Assembly (NCBI GenBank): GCA_002319815.1
Contig: DCFR01000082.1
Span: 1-25,889, forward strand
Direction of reading: 5' to 3'
Length of the DNA stretch: 25,889 nucleotides
Origin: Megamonas sp. UBA1799
GTDB taxonomy: Bacteria > Bacillota > Negativicutes > Selenomonadales > Selenomonadaceae
Shown: piece by piece, positions 13,936 to 22,229 of the stretch
Position numbering within the stretch: the stretch's first letter is position 1
Layout: each line of letters opens with the position of its first letter
Program-made: the position numbers and the translations under genes
Notes under the pieces: model-generated
The model's input: only the letters and a program-made list of their open reading frames with translations
The model's database searches: none
Told to the model about the DNA's origin: nothing

Positions 13936-16554
13936 ATGAATAAAAATTTTGCTGATTTAAATGTCAATCCTTGTAAGATGTGCGTTCCGTTGGGAGCTGC
14001 GACGGCATTCTATGGCATTCGTAAATGTATGTCGATTTTGCACGGTTCGCAGGGTTGCAGCACCTATATCCGGCGGCATATGGCGACGCATTATAACGAA
14101 CCGGTAGATATTGCATCTTCGTCCCTGACCGAGCAGGGAACTGTTTTCGGCGGAGAAAAAAATCTGTTGCAGGGGCTGGAAAATTTGATTCGCTTGTATG
14201 AACCGGAGGTCATCGGCGTCGCGACAACCTGTTTGGCCGAGACCATCGGCGAAGATGTGCCGGCTATGATCAAAAAATTCTATGAACAGCATCCTGAATA
14301 TCGGCAGGTAAAAATTATCAACGCGTCTACGGCCGGCTATGCCGGCACGCAGAACGAGGGCTTTTTTCGGGCGCTGCGGGCCATTGTATCACAAGTGGAG
14401 ATGCGGACGGAAAAGAACGGCAAGCTTAATGTGATTACAGGCTACTTATCGCCGGCCGATCAGCGCTATCTTAAAGAACTGCTGGCCGAGATGGGTCCGG
14501 AGTTTATTTTGCTGCCGGATTTTTCGGATAATCTCGATGGCGGGCATGAAACGATGTACCAGCGTTTGCCGCAAAAGGGAACTTCGCTCGAAGAAATCGC
14601 ACAGATGGGAGGCGCCAGATGCACCCTTGAGCTTTCTCGTTTTGTCAGGCCGGAAGATTCGCCGGGGGCGTATTTGCAGCAGCAGTATGGCGTTCCCTGC
14701 ACGCGGCTGGATATTCCCTGTGGCCTGCGCGGTATGGATGCTTTGCTTAGCGCTTTAACGCAGCTTGGCGGCCGGCAGACAGAAAAGATCTGGCAGGCGC
14801 GCAGCCGCTATTTGGATGCAATGGTCGATTCGCATAAGTACAGCGCATTGGGGCGGGCGTTGATTTTTGGCGAACCGGATTTTGTGCAGGGGACGGTAAA
14901 ACTGTGCGCGGAAAATGGACTGATTCCTGTTGCTGCGCTCACCGGGGCTGTATGTCCAGAGTTTCGTCAGGCCCTTTCGGAAGAAATGGCAGCGGCGGCG
15001 GAAATTCAATTTATCGACAAATTTGTCATTGAAGATGATGCCGATTTTGCCCGGGCCGAGGCATTGGCAGTTGCTTTAGGCGTAAATATACTGATTGGTA
15101 ATTCCGATGGGCGGCGGATCGCGGAAAAAATGCATTTGCCGTTGATACGGGCGTCATTTCCCATTCATGATCAAGTGGGCGGACAGCGGATCCGCACGAT
15201 TGGTTACAGCGGCTCGCTGGCTTTTCTGGATCGGATGGCCAATGCCCTGCTGCTGCAGCGGGCGTCCGGATTCCGTGAGGATATGTACAAAAAATATTAT
15301 CTGGCCGGGGCAACAAAACCGACGCAGATCGGGTTGGCGACGGATAAGGCTGCCATGTTGGCGAAGAAAACCGCTGAACATCCGTGCTTTACCTGTGGGC
15401 AGGGTAAATATGCCCGGATTCATTTGCCGATAGCTCCGGCTTGTAATGTTCAGTGCAACTACTGTTTGCGTAAATATGATTGCCCCAATGAAAGCCGGCC
15501 GGGAGTTACGACCGAGATTTTGAGTCCGGAAGAAGCTTTGATGAAATATCAACGGGTCAAGGCAGACATGCCGAACCTTCGGGTAGTCGGTATTGCCGGG
15601 CCGGGAGATTCATTGGCTAATTTTGCCGCTACGAAAGCGACGCTTACGCTGCTGCATGAATTTGATCCGGATGTTACATTTTGCCTTTCAACCAATGGTT
15701 TGATGCTGCCGGCATATGCTGAAGAACTGATACGGCTGCAGGTGACGCATGTAACAATTACGATCAACGCTGTGGATCCAAAAATCGGTGCGCAGATTTA
15801 TAAATATGTCGATTATATGGGAACCCGTTATCATGGGGAGTCAGCCGCCGGGATTCTGCTGGCTAATCAGCTGACCGGACTGCAGTATCTGGCGCAGCAC
15901 GATGTCGTTTGTAAAGTGAATATTGTTGCGTTGAAGGGGATCAATGAGACGCATATTGAAGACGTCGTTCGTAAAGTTAAGGAGCTGGGGGCGAAAATCA
16001 CCAATATTATGCAGATGATTCCGGTTGCCGGCAGCGCTTTTGAACATATACCTATGGTGAGTCTTAAGGAAATAGCAGCGATGCGCGCACGCTGCAGCGT
16101 TTATTTGGAACAGATGATGCATTGCCGCCAGTGCCGTGCCGATGCTGCCGGTACGCTGGATCATGATGTATCGATTTTGTATCGCCGCGCCGAACGCTTG
16201 CCTGCCGATGAGGCAGCGCCTTTGCAGCGGGTGGCGGTGGCAACAAAAAGCGGGACTCTGGTGGATCAGCATTTTGGACAAGCCAATGAATTTTATATTT
16301 ACGAAAGCGACGGCATACAGGCGCGGTTTATTGAGCGGCGTAATGTAGTTCGCTACTGTCAGGGCAAAGAAATCTGCGAAACTAAAACCGATCGGATCGA
16401 AGCACTGCTGCATACAATCAAAGACTGCAGCAGCGTGCTGGCCATGCGGATAGGAGATTCGCCGCAGCGAAAGCTGGAAGCGATGGGAATCCGCGTCATT
16501 GCAACGTATGATCGGATTGAAGATGCCGTCAAGAAAGCGGCGCAGGGAGCTTGA
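13936..16554 (+). CDS. nifN-B: NifN-NifB fusion protein (scaffold subunit plus radical-SAM cofactor synthase)
   Basis: A single 872-residue chain joining two steps of FeMo-cofactor assembly. Residues 1 to about 445 are NifN (NPCKMCVPLGA, LHGSQGCSTYIRRH, ATTCLAETIGED), the beta-like partner of NifE. From about 482 (HPCF) it is NifB, with radical-SAM cysteines Cys503, Cys507 and Cys510 in CNVQCNYC, then KYDCPNESRPGV and AGPGDSLAN. The C-terminal ~100 residues (from RVAVATKSGTLVDQHFG) are the NifX/NafY-like cofactor-binding domain. The same N-to-B fusion is known in C. pasteurianum. ATG 13936 has GAGGTG 7 bases upstream; an upstream ATG at 13909 lies inside nifE. No separate nifB or nifX is in the window. 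Confidence 0.96.
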   Translation: MNKNFADLNVNPCKMCVPLGAATAFYGIRKCMSILHGSQGCSTYIRRHMATHYNEPVDIASSSLTEQGTVFGGEKNLLQGLENLIRLYEPEVIGVATTCLAETIGEDVPAMIKKFYEQHPEYRQVKIINASTAGYAGTQNEGFFRALRAIVSQVEMRTEKNGKLNVITGYLSPADQRYLKELLAEMGPEFILLPDFSDNLDGGHETMYQRLPQKGTSLEEIAQMGGARCTLELSRFVRPEDSPGAYLQQQYGVPCTRLDIPCGLRGMDALLSALTQLGGRQTEKIWQARSRYLDAMVDSHKYSALGRALIFGEPDFVQGTVKLCAENGLIPVAALTGAVCPEFRQALSEEMAAAAEIQFIDKFVIEDDADFARAEALAVALGVNILIGNSDGRRIAEKMHLPLIRASFPIHDQVGGQRIRTIGYSGSLAFLDRMANALLLQRASGFREDMYKKYYLAGATKPTQIGLATDKAAMLAKKTAEHPCFTCGQGKYARIHLPIAPACNVQCNYCLRKYDCPNESRPGVTTEILSPEEALMKYQRVKADMPNLRVVGIAGPGDSLANFAATKATLTLLHEFDPDVTFCLSTNGLMLPAYAEELIRLQVTHVTITINAVDPKIGAQIYKYVDYMGTRYHGESAAGILLANQLTGLQYLAQHDVVCKVNIVALKGINETHIEDVVRKVKELGAKITNIMQMIPVAGSAFEHIPMVSLKEIAAMRARCSVYLEQMMHCRQCRADAAGTLDHDVSILYRRAERLPADEAAPLQRVAVATKSGTLVDQHFGQANEFYIYESDGIQARFIERRNVVRYCQGKEICETKTDRIEALLHTIKDCSSVLAMRIGDSPQRKLEAMGIRVIATYDRIEDAVKKAAQGA

Positions 16555-16568
16555 AGGAGGAATCGCTT

Positions 16569-17522
16569 ATGGAAGGCCTGTTTACGGATTGTACGTTGAC
16601 GTGTTTGGATTCGTATGATGTCGAACCAAAACTGCTTTTTCAATGGCTCCGGGTGATGGAAAAATTTCCGGTCGCCGCGACGGCATTGTCCATACCGGTA
16701 TATGAAAAGCTGCGTTCTTTTTCTGCTGTTCCCGCATCCAGACGGCGCTATATACTGCAGATTGATCGTCCGGCGGATAAAGTGGCTTATCCGGGTTTTG
16801 ACGGGTATTTGCTGCCGGATCAGCGGCCATCAAAGAATCGGGAAGCGGAGCGGTTTTGCTGCATAGATCCGGAAGATCAGCTGCTTTTTTATCAATTGCG
16901 CGGTTTTTCTGCCCGAACGGGGATATCAGCTCGGCCGCTTTTTGCCGCTCTTCAGGAGAAATATGGCCGTAGAGTGGAAATAGCTCCCCTAAATGCGTAT
17001 CACTGTGCGACAGCATTGGCGGTACAATGGCTGCAGCAGGGCGGAAAACGCATAGCGGCTTCCCTGGCCGGTCTTGGAGGGTATGCTTGTATGGAAGAAG
17101 TTTTGTTGACATGGTATTTGAAGTCCGGCGGAGATTTTTCTTTTGGCCGGGTAGCCTTACCGCAGGCGAAAAAGCTGCTGGAACAGATGATTGGACATCC
17201 GTTAAATAGAAAAAAAGCCGTTCTGGGGGCGGATATTTTTGCCGTTGAGTCCGGGATTCATGTTGACGGACTGAGAAAAGCACCGGAACTTTATGAACCT
17301 TATCCACCGGAGTGGGTCGGCTTGAAAAGAAATATTGTTTTGGGAAAATATTCCGGGCGCAGTGCCGTACGGGCAAAAGCGCAGGCTTTAGGCATGAAAC
17401 TGGAAAACGGGCAAGTCGAAACCGTTATCCGCTGCTTGCAGACGGTATGCGCCGAGGGAACAGGCAGGCTGACGGAACGCGAATTTTATCGTCTGATTCA
17501 TGATCAAAAAACTGTCAGCTGA
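16569..17522 (+). CDS. nifV-omega: Homocitrate synthase omega subunit (NifV-omega)
   Basis: The C-terminal half of a split homocitrate synthase; homocitrate is the organic ligand of FeMo-cofactor. The 317 residues keep the LeuA-type communication region: TGISARPLFAAL, GADIFAVESGIHVDGL and VLGKYSGRSAVRAKAQALG. The N-terminus (TDCTLTCLDSYDV) looks like a degenerate remnant of the TIM-barrel start, without the DTTLRDGEQ motif. Catalysis therefore depends on the alpha subunit encoded next. ATG 16569 has AGGAGG (16555-16560) 8 bases upstream; an in-frame TTG at 16551 overlaps that site and the nifN-B stop and is not used. The omega/alpha order is that of C. pasteurianum. Confidence 0.9.
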   Translation: MEGLFTDCTLTCLDSYDVEPKLLFQWLRVMEKFPVAATALSIPVYEKLRSFSAVPASRRRYILQIDRPADKVAYPGFDGYLLPDQRPSKNREAERFCCIDPEDQLLFYQLRGFSARTGISARPLFAALQEKYGRRVEIAPLNAYHCATALAVQWLQQGGKRIAASLAGLGGYACMEEVLLTWYLKSGGDFSFGRVALPQAKKLLEQMIGHPLNRKKAVLGADIFAVESGIHVDGLRKAPELYEPYPPEWVGLKRNIVLGKYSGRSAVRAKAQALGMKLENGQVETVIRCLQTVCAEGTGRLTEREFYRLIHDQKTVS

Positions 17523-17538
17523 ATGGGAGGCGGATCCA

Positions 17539-18366
17539 ATGAAAAAGAATGCTTTTCATATTGTTGATACGACGCTGCGGGATGGGGAACAAAGCCCTGG
17601 GCTGGCTTTAAGCAGTCGGAATAAAATGATCTTGGCGCAGCGGCTGGATGCATTGGGCGTGTATGAAATTGAAGGCGGAATTCCGGCGATGGGAGCGCTT
17701 GAGCAAGAGGCGGTAAAAGGCATGAGCCTGCATTGCCGGCGAGCGCGTATTGCGGCATGGAATCGTTTATCTCTGCAGGATATAGAAGCTTCCATAGCGT
17801 GTTCTCCAGATATTGTGCATATCAGTGTGCCGGTATCTGACCTGCAGATTCAGAAAAAACTCCAAAAAGATCGGGATTGGATTGAACAAAGCGTGCGGGT
17901 ATGCATTGCGTATGCCCGAGAACGCGGCTATGTTGTGACGGCAGGTTTTGAAGATGCCTCCCGGGCCGATATGAACTTTATGATTGGTTTGGGCAGGCAG
18001 CTTAAGGAGCAAGGGGTATCTTATCTTCGTTTTGCCGATACCGTAGGGATTCTGACTCCGCAGGAAACCTATGATAAAATAAAGACTCTGCGCGATGCGT
18101 CAGCGATGGACATTGAATTTCATGCGCATAATGATCTTGGCATGGCGGTTGCCAATTCGATTGCCGCCGTACAGGCCGGCGCTCGTTATATTGATACGAC
18201 GCTGGGGGGTGTCGGAGAGCGTGCTGGGAACTGTTCCCTGGTGGAGTTCCTTGAAGCAGTTTCTCTGGACTATGAGAGTCCGTTTCGAATTGAGGCGGTT
18301 CAAGAAGCCGCAGCATTAGCCAGCAAGTTATTTGGCCTGCAGGATGGAAGGGATGTGTCTTTATGA
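17539..18366 (+). CDS. nifV-alpha: Homocitrate synthase alpha subunit (NifV-alpha)
   Basis: The catalytic half of the split homocitrate synthase, condensing acetyl-CoA with 2-oxoglutarate. DTTLRDGEQSPGLA near the N-terminus holds the Arg-Asp pair of the active site. FHAHNDLGMAVANS holds the metal-binding histidines, and GGVGERAGN is the usual closing loop. At 275 residues it is the TIM barrel alone, so the regulatory half must come from the omega subunit. ATG 17539 has GGGAGG 8 bases upstream; an in-frame ATG at 17500 overlaps nifV-omega. Its TGA overlaps the ATG of modA by 4 bases. Confidence 0.92.
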   Translation: MKKNAFHIVDTTLRDGEQSPGLALSSRNKMILAQRLDALGVYEIEGGIPAMGALEQEAVKGMSLHCRRARIAAWNRLSLQDIEASIACSPDIVHISVPVSDLQIQKKLQKDRDWIEQSVRVCIAYARERGYVVTAGFEDASRADMNFMIGLGRQLKEQGVSYLRFADTVGILTPQETYDKIKTLRDASAMDIEFHAHNDLGMAVANSIAAVQAGARYIDTTLGGVGERAGNCSLVEFLEAVSLDYESPFRIEAVQEAAALASKLFGLQDGRDVSL

Positions 18367-19160
18367 AAAAACTGAGTATTTATTGTATGACAGCAGTGTT
18401 CATGCTGTTGGTACTGAGCGGCTGCGAAAGCGAAAAAGCTGCAGCGCCGAAGCCGCCGGCAGCGGAAAAGATTGAGCTGCACATATCGGCTGCGGCCAGT
18501 CTTACGGATGTTATGAAAGAACTGGCGGCAAATTATCAAAAAGTACAGCCCAATGTTACCATTAAGTTTAATTTCGGCAGCAGCGGTGCTTTGCAGCAGG
18601 CAATTGAAAATGGCGGCGTCACGGATTTGTTTTTTTCTGCAGCGCAAAAACAAATGGATGCGTTGGAGCGTGCGGGAGAGTTACTGCCGGGGACGCGAAA
18701 AAATTTATTGCTGAATGAAGTTGTCTTGGTTGTGCCAAAAGACAGTGCAAAAAATATCAACTCATTTGCGGATGCTGCCAGTGATAAAGTGCAATATATT
18801 GCCTTGGGAGAGCCTAAAGGCGTTCCGGTCGGGCAATATTCGGAAGAAGTATTTAAATCCATGCAAATTCTTGATCCAGTCAAAAGCAAGGCGGTATACG
18901 GGTCCGATGTACGTCAGGTCTTAGCTTGGGTTGAGTCCGGCGAAGCGGACTGCGGCGTGGTCTATGCAACGGATGCGGCCATTTCAGATCAGGTGAAAGT
19001 CGTCGCCAAGGCCTCAGACGGCACACATAAGCCCATTATTTATCCGGCAGCCATTTTAAAAAGCAGCACGCAGATGGACGCGGCAAAGCAATTTCTTGCG
19101 TTTGTCTCATCGCCGGACAGCGCCGCCGTGTTTAAAAAATATGGATTTGAGATGAAATGA
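18363..19160 (+). CDS. modA: Molybdate-binding lipoprotein ModA
   Basis: The substrate-binding component of a molybdate ABC importer, 265 residues. A short hydrophobic signal ends in a lipobox LSGC with Cys21, so the mature protein is lipid-anchored. LHISAAASLTDVMKELA and FNFGSSGALQQAI hold the oxyanion-binding serines typical of ModA. TDLFFSAAQKQMDAL and GEADCGVVYATDA follow as in the family. It overlaps nifV-alpha and modB by 4 bases at each end (ATGA), so Mo uptake is tied directly to nitrogenase synthesis. Confidence 0.95.
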   Translation: MKKLSIYCMTAVFMLLVLSGCESEKAAAPKPPAAEKIELHISAAASLTDVMKELAANYQKVQPNVTIKFNFGSSGALQQAIENGGVTDLFFSAAQKQMDALERAGELLPGTRKNLLLNEVVLVVPKDSAKNINSFADAASDKVQYIALGEPKGVPVGQYSEEVFKSMQILDPVKSKAVYGSDVRQVLAWVESGEADCGVVYATDAAISDQVKVVAKASDGTHKPIIYPAAILKSSTQMDAAKQFLAFVSSPDSAAVFKKYGFEMK

Positions 19161-19873
19161 TGGATTTGTCTCCTTTATATATTTCGTTAAAAACAGCAGG
19201 AACAGCGACCGTGTTTACCTTTTTCGCCGGGATCGGGTTGGCGTATTTTGTGGTGCGGTTCAAGCGGCATCAGGGAATACTGGATGCAATCATTACCTTG
19301 CCGATGGTGCTGCCGCCGACCGTTGTCGGTTTTTTCCTCTTGTTGATTTTTGGTAAGCATGGTTTTATCGGGCAGTTGTTGTTATTGGGAGATATACGTT
19401 TTGTTTTTACATGGAAAGCAGCGGTAACGGCTGCGGTCATTGTGTCGCTGCCGCTGATGTATCGTACTTCGCGCGGGGCTTTTGAGCAGATGGATGTCAA
19501 TTTGCTCTATGCGGCTCGAACCCTGGGGGTGTCGGAGTGGAGAATTTTTTGGCGTATCCTGCTGCCCAATGCCCGACAGGGAATTTTAGCCGGCTTGGTT
19601 TTGTCTTTTACGCGGGCGTTGGGGGAATTTGGGGCTACCATTATGGTGGCCGGTAACTTGCCGGGAATTACGCAGACCATGTCGACGGCAATTTACGCTG
19701 CGGTACAGGCCAATGATGATGCGACTGCCTTTGTTTGGGTAGCTGTGGTAGTGTCATTTTCGTTTCTGGTTGTTATTTTAATGAACTATTGGATGGCCAG
19801 ATTGTATGGTTTTGGCAGAAAGGGGAATGGCGTCGGTGGAAATCGAAGTCAGCATTCGCAAACAACTGCGTGA
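19157..19873 (+). CDS. modB: Molybdate ABC transporter permease ModB
   Basis: An inner-membrane permease of 238 residues with about five hydrophobic helices. LPMVLPPTVVGFFLL and the EAA-type coupling loop ARTLGVSEWRIFWRILLPNA are typical. RALGEFGATIMVAGNLPG is the ModB/CysT signature. ATG 19157 overlaps the modA stop (ATGA). The C-terminal tail overlaps the start of modC. Confidence 0.94.
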   Translation: MMDLSPLYISLKTAGTATVFTFFAGIGLAYFVVRFKRHQGILDAIITLPMVLPPTVVGFFLLLIFGKHGFIGQLLLLGDIRFVFTWKAAVTAAVIVSLPLMYRTSRGAFEQMDVNLLYAARTLGVSEWRIFWRILLPNARQGILAGLVLSFTRALGEFGATIMVAGNLPGITQTMSTAIYAAVQANDDATAFVWVAVVVSFSFLVVILMNYWMARLYGFGRKGNGVGGNRSQHSQTTA

Positions 19874-20891
19874 TTTTGAACTGCAGGTCGATTTTACAGC
19901 TAAAGACGAAGTTTTTGCTCTGCTGGGCGCTTCTGGATGCGGAAAAAGTATGACGCTGAAGTGCATCGCCGGTATTGAGATACCGGATCAGGGGTATATT
20001 CGGCTGGGGAAGCGGGTTTTATTTGACAGTGTGCGGGGGCTTTGCCTGACCCCGCAACAGCGGCATATAGGATATCTTTTTCAAAATTATGCATTGTTTC
20101 CCAATATGACGGTTTTGGCCAACCTTCAGTTCGCTGCCCGGGGAACTTTGGCAGAAAGCCGATGCAGAATCCAAGATAATATCCGCCGTTTCGCCCTGCA
20201 GGGTTTGGAAGGCGCCTATCCGGCAGCGCTGTCCGGCGGACAGCAGCAGCGAGTGGCTTTTGCTCGTATTTTAGTATCTGAAGCGGATATTTTATTGCTG
20301 GATGAACCGTTTTCCGCGCTTGACAGTTATTTAAAATGGCAGTTGGAGCAGGAGTTGATGCATGTGTTGGGTGAATACGGTGGATCTGCGCTTTTTGTAT
20401 CCCATGACCGGGGGGAGGTCTACCGTTTGTGCGATCGGGCCGCAGTGATCAATCGGGGCCATATCGAGGCAATCGACAGTAAACAGGCGTTGTTTGCCAA
20501 TCCGCAAACTTTAGCCGGAGCCTTGCTGACCGGGTGTAAAAATGTGTCCACTGCGCGAAAAATTGACAACGAGCATTTTTTGGCTGATGAATGGGGAATT
20601 TTGCTGTCAGGAACCATCGGCCAGCCGATTCCTGATCATCTTCGCTATGTAGGAATCCGGGCGCATTTTTTCGTTTGGGCTTCAGGGCCGGGTGAAAATA
20701 CTTTTGTTGCCGATATTGTGGAAGTGATTGAAGATACATTTTCGTTTCTGGTTATGTGGCGGCCAAGCGGCGGCGACGGATGTTCACGTCTTTTGCGCTG
20801 GGAGGTAGATAAAGAAACTTGGCGTCAAGTGAATGGGAGTAAAATTTATTTGTGTTTGCCGGCCGATAAAATCATGTATATGCAAAAATAA
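19836..20891 (+). CDS. modC: Molybdate ABC transporter ATPase ModC
   Basis: The ATPase that powers ModB, about 351 residues. Walker A is GASGCGKS, the Q-loop is LFQNYALFP, the signature is LSGGQQQRVAFAR and Walker B is ILLLDEPFSALD with the switch histidine in FVSHDRGE. A C-terminal regulatory domain of about 110 residues resembles a TOBE/MOP domain. The start is uncertain. GTG 19836 is 10 bases from the AAAGGGG site and gives the usual N-terminus; ATG 19827 is almost on top of that site, and ATG 19806 is further up. It is the last gene of the nif-mod operon, and no clear terminator follows. Confidence 0.92.
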   Translation: MEIEVSIRKQLRDFELQVDFTAKDEVFALLGASGCGKSMTLKCIAGIEIPDQGYIRLGKRVLFDSVRGLCLTPQQRHIGYLFQNYALFPNMTVLANLQFAARGTLAESRCRIQDNIRRFALQGLEGAYPAALSGGQQQRVAFARILVSEADILLLDEPFSALDSYLKWQLEQELMHVLGEYGGSALFVSHDRGEVYRLCDRAAVINRGHIEAIDSKQALFANPQTLAGALLTGCKNVSTARKIDNEHFLADEWGILLSGTIGQPIPDHLRYVGIRAHFFVWASGPGENTFVADIVEVIEDTFSFLVMWRPSGGDGCSRLLRWEVDKETWRQVNGSKIYLCLPADKIMYMQK

Positions 20892-21249
20892 TTTTGTTTT
20901 GCGTTTGGGCCGTATGGAATGGGATGGAACGACTATCAAAATTTGCATACGTTAGCGGCTTTGAACAGGAGAATGCACTTGCTGGTGATTTTTTGACCAG
21001 ATCAGCCGAGTGAAAAATCTTTAACAGTTTTTGTCAAGGATTTTGTTGCGGCTTTATATAATAAGGAAAAAGCATGTGTTGTTCCATGAAGTTTGCCCAC
21101 GGTGATTTTAGGGGCTATCAGAGTCAATTCTTTTTATCGTTTATATTGCAAAAAATGCGCTTATATAGCTTCTTTTGAGCAGGGAATGCATAGTGTTTTT
21201 TTCGCTGCTTTTATATAATAAAAGGCAAATAAAGCTAGGGTGTGAGCCA
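20892..21249 (+). promoter_or_regulatory. Gap between modC and dapF with two TATAAT boxes
   Basis: No gene is supported in these 358 bases. TTTATATAATAA occurs twice exactly, at 21053-21064 and 21210-21221, each containing a perfect TATAAT. The second copy lies within the inverted repeat CTTTTA-TATAA-TAAAAG (21208-21224). TTGTCA at 21031-21036 is 20 bases from the first box, too far for a good -35, and the second box has no convincing -35. They may be weak promoters of dapF. I see no terminator for the nif-mod operon here. Confidence 0.4.
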
Positions 21250-22101
21250 ATGGAATTTACTAAGGTGCATGGGTTAGGAAATGATTTTATTTTATTAGAG
21301 CCGGAAGCTTATGGGCAGCAGGATGTAGCTGCGCTGGCTGTGAAATTGTGTGACCGTCATACGGGCGTTGGCGCTGATGGATTGCTGTTGACTGCCAGCC
21401 CTACGACTGGGGCGGCGGATATACGGATGCGCATTATCAATCAGGATGGCAGTGAGGCGGAAATGTGCGGGAATGGTATTCGCTGCTTTGCCCGCTATGT
21501 CTATGAACGCGGGCTTGTTTTGCAGCCGACGTTTCGGATTGAGACGAAAGGTGGTATTATGACGCCCTATCTTACGCTGGAAAATGGGCGGGTAACGGCG
21601 GTGCGCGTGGATATGGGGCCGGTCATTTTTGACCGGGCGCGCATTCCGGCGTTGGGGAGCGGCAGGTGTGTGCTGGCGGAACCTTTGCAACTGGAAGATG
21701 GCAGCCGATGGACCGTTACCAGTGTTTTGATGGGCGTGCCGCATACGGTGATTTTTTTGGATTCTTTATCAGACGAGCTGGTGCAAAATATTGGTCCCAA
21801 AGTTGAAAAAAATGCAATGTTTCCGCAAGGGACGAATGTAAATTTTGTCGTCGTGCATCATCGCGGGGATATCGAGGTGAGGACCTGGGAACGCGGCGCC
21901 GGCGCAACGCTGGCTTGTGGCACAGGCTGCTGCGCCGCCGTCGTCGCGGTTTGCCAAAATGGTTATACCGACCGCAATGTGACCGTGCATCTCCGGCTGG
22001 GAGATTTACAGGTTGCTTACCGTGAGGATGGCCATGTCTGGATGACAGGTCCCGCAGAGCTTGTTTATCATGGCGTATGGGAAACGGATTCAATCGATTG
22101 A
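21250..22101 (+). CDS. dapF: Diaminopimelate epimerase
   Basis: Converts LL- to meso-diaminopimelate in lysine and peptidoglycan synthesis, in the cytoplasm. It starts with KVHGLGNDFI. The two catalytic cysteines lie in EMCGNGIRCFARY and LACGTGCCAAVVA, and the segments TNVNFV and ERGAGATLACG between are standard. It has 283 residues from ATG 21250, which matches family N-termini and has GGGTGTGAG just upstream; the open frame reaches back to 21175 without family similarity. A housekeeping gene with no functional link to nif, it stands alone between the nif operon and a converging minus-strand unit. Confidence 0.95.
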   Translation: MEFTKVHGLGNDFILLEPEAYGQQDVAALAVKLCDRHTGVGADGLLLTASPTTGAADIRMRIINQDGSEAEMCGNGIRCFARYVYERGLVLQPTFRIETKGGIMTPYLTLENGRVTAVRVDMGPVIFDRARIPALGSGRCVLAEPLQLEDGSRWTVTSVLMGVPHTVIFLDSLSDELVQNIGPKVEKNAMFPQGTNVNFVVVHHRGDIEVRTWERGAGATLACGTGCCAAVVAVCQNGYTDRNVTVHLRLGDLQVAYREDGHVWMTGPAELVYHGVWETDSID

Positions 22102-22134
22102 TGCACTTTACGATGTTGGCGTTTTGCCATAGAG

Positions 22135-22169
22135 AAAAGGTCAGATGTGAGTTCGCATCTGACCTTTTT
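22135..22169. terminator. Bidirectional terminator between dapF and oadB
   Basis: AAAAGGTCAGATG (22135-22147) and CATCTGACCTTTT form a 13-base-pair stem, extended by TG/CG to a four-base AGTT loop, with five Ts on the plus strand and four on the minus strand. It lies 33 bases after dapF and about 60 after the minus-strand oadB stop, so it serves both. Confidence 0.85.
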
Positions 22170-22229
22170 CCTTGCAGCTTCAGCTGCTTAAAAGAAACAT
22201 ATCTTTTTGTTTTGTTATCAATCGTCAGC

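Noticed and set aside
21074..21178. 34-codon open frame upstream of dapF with a weak AAGGA site
   Set aside because: The composition is unremarkable, there is no recognisable motif, and it starts only about 10 bases after a TATAAT box.
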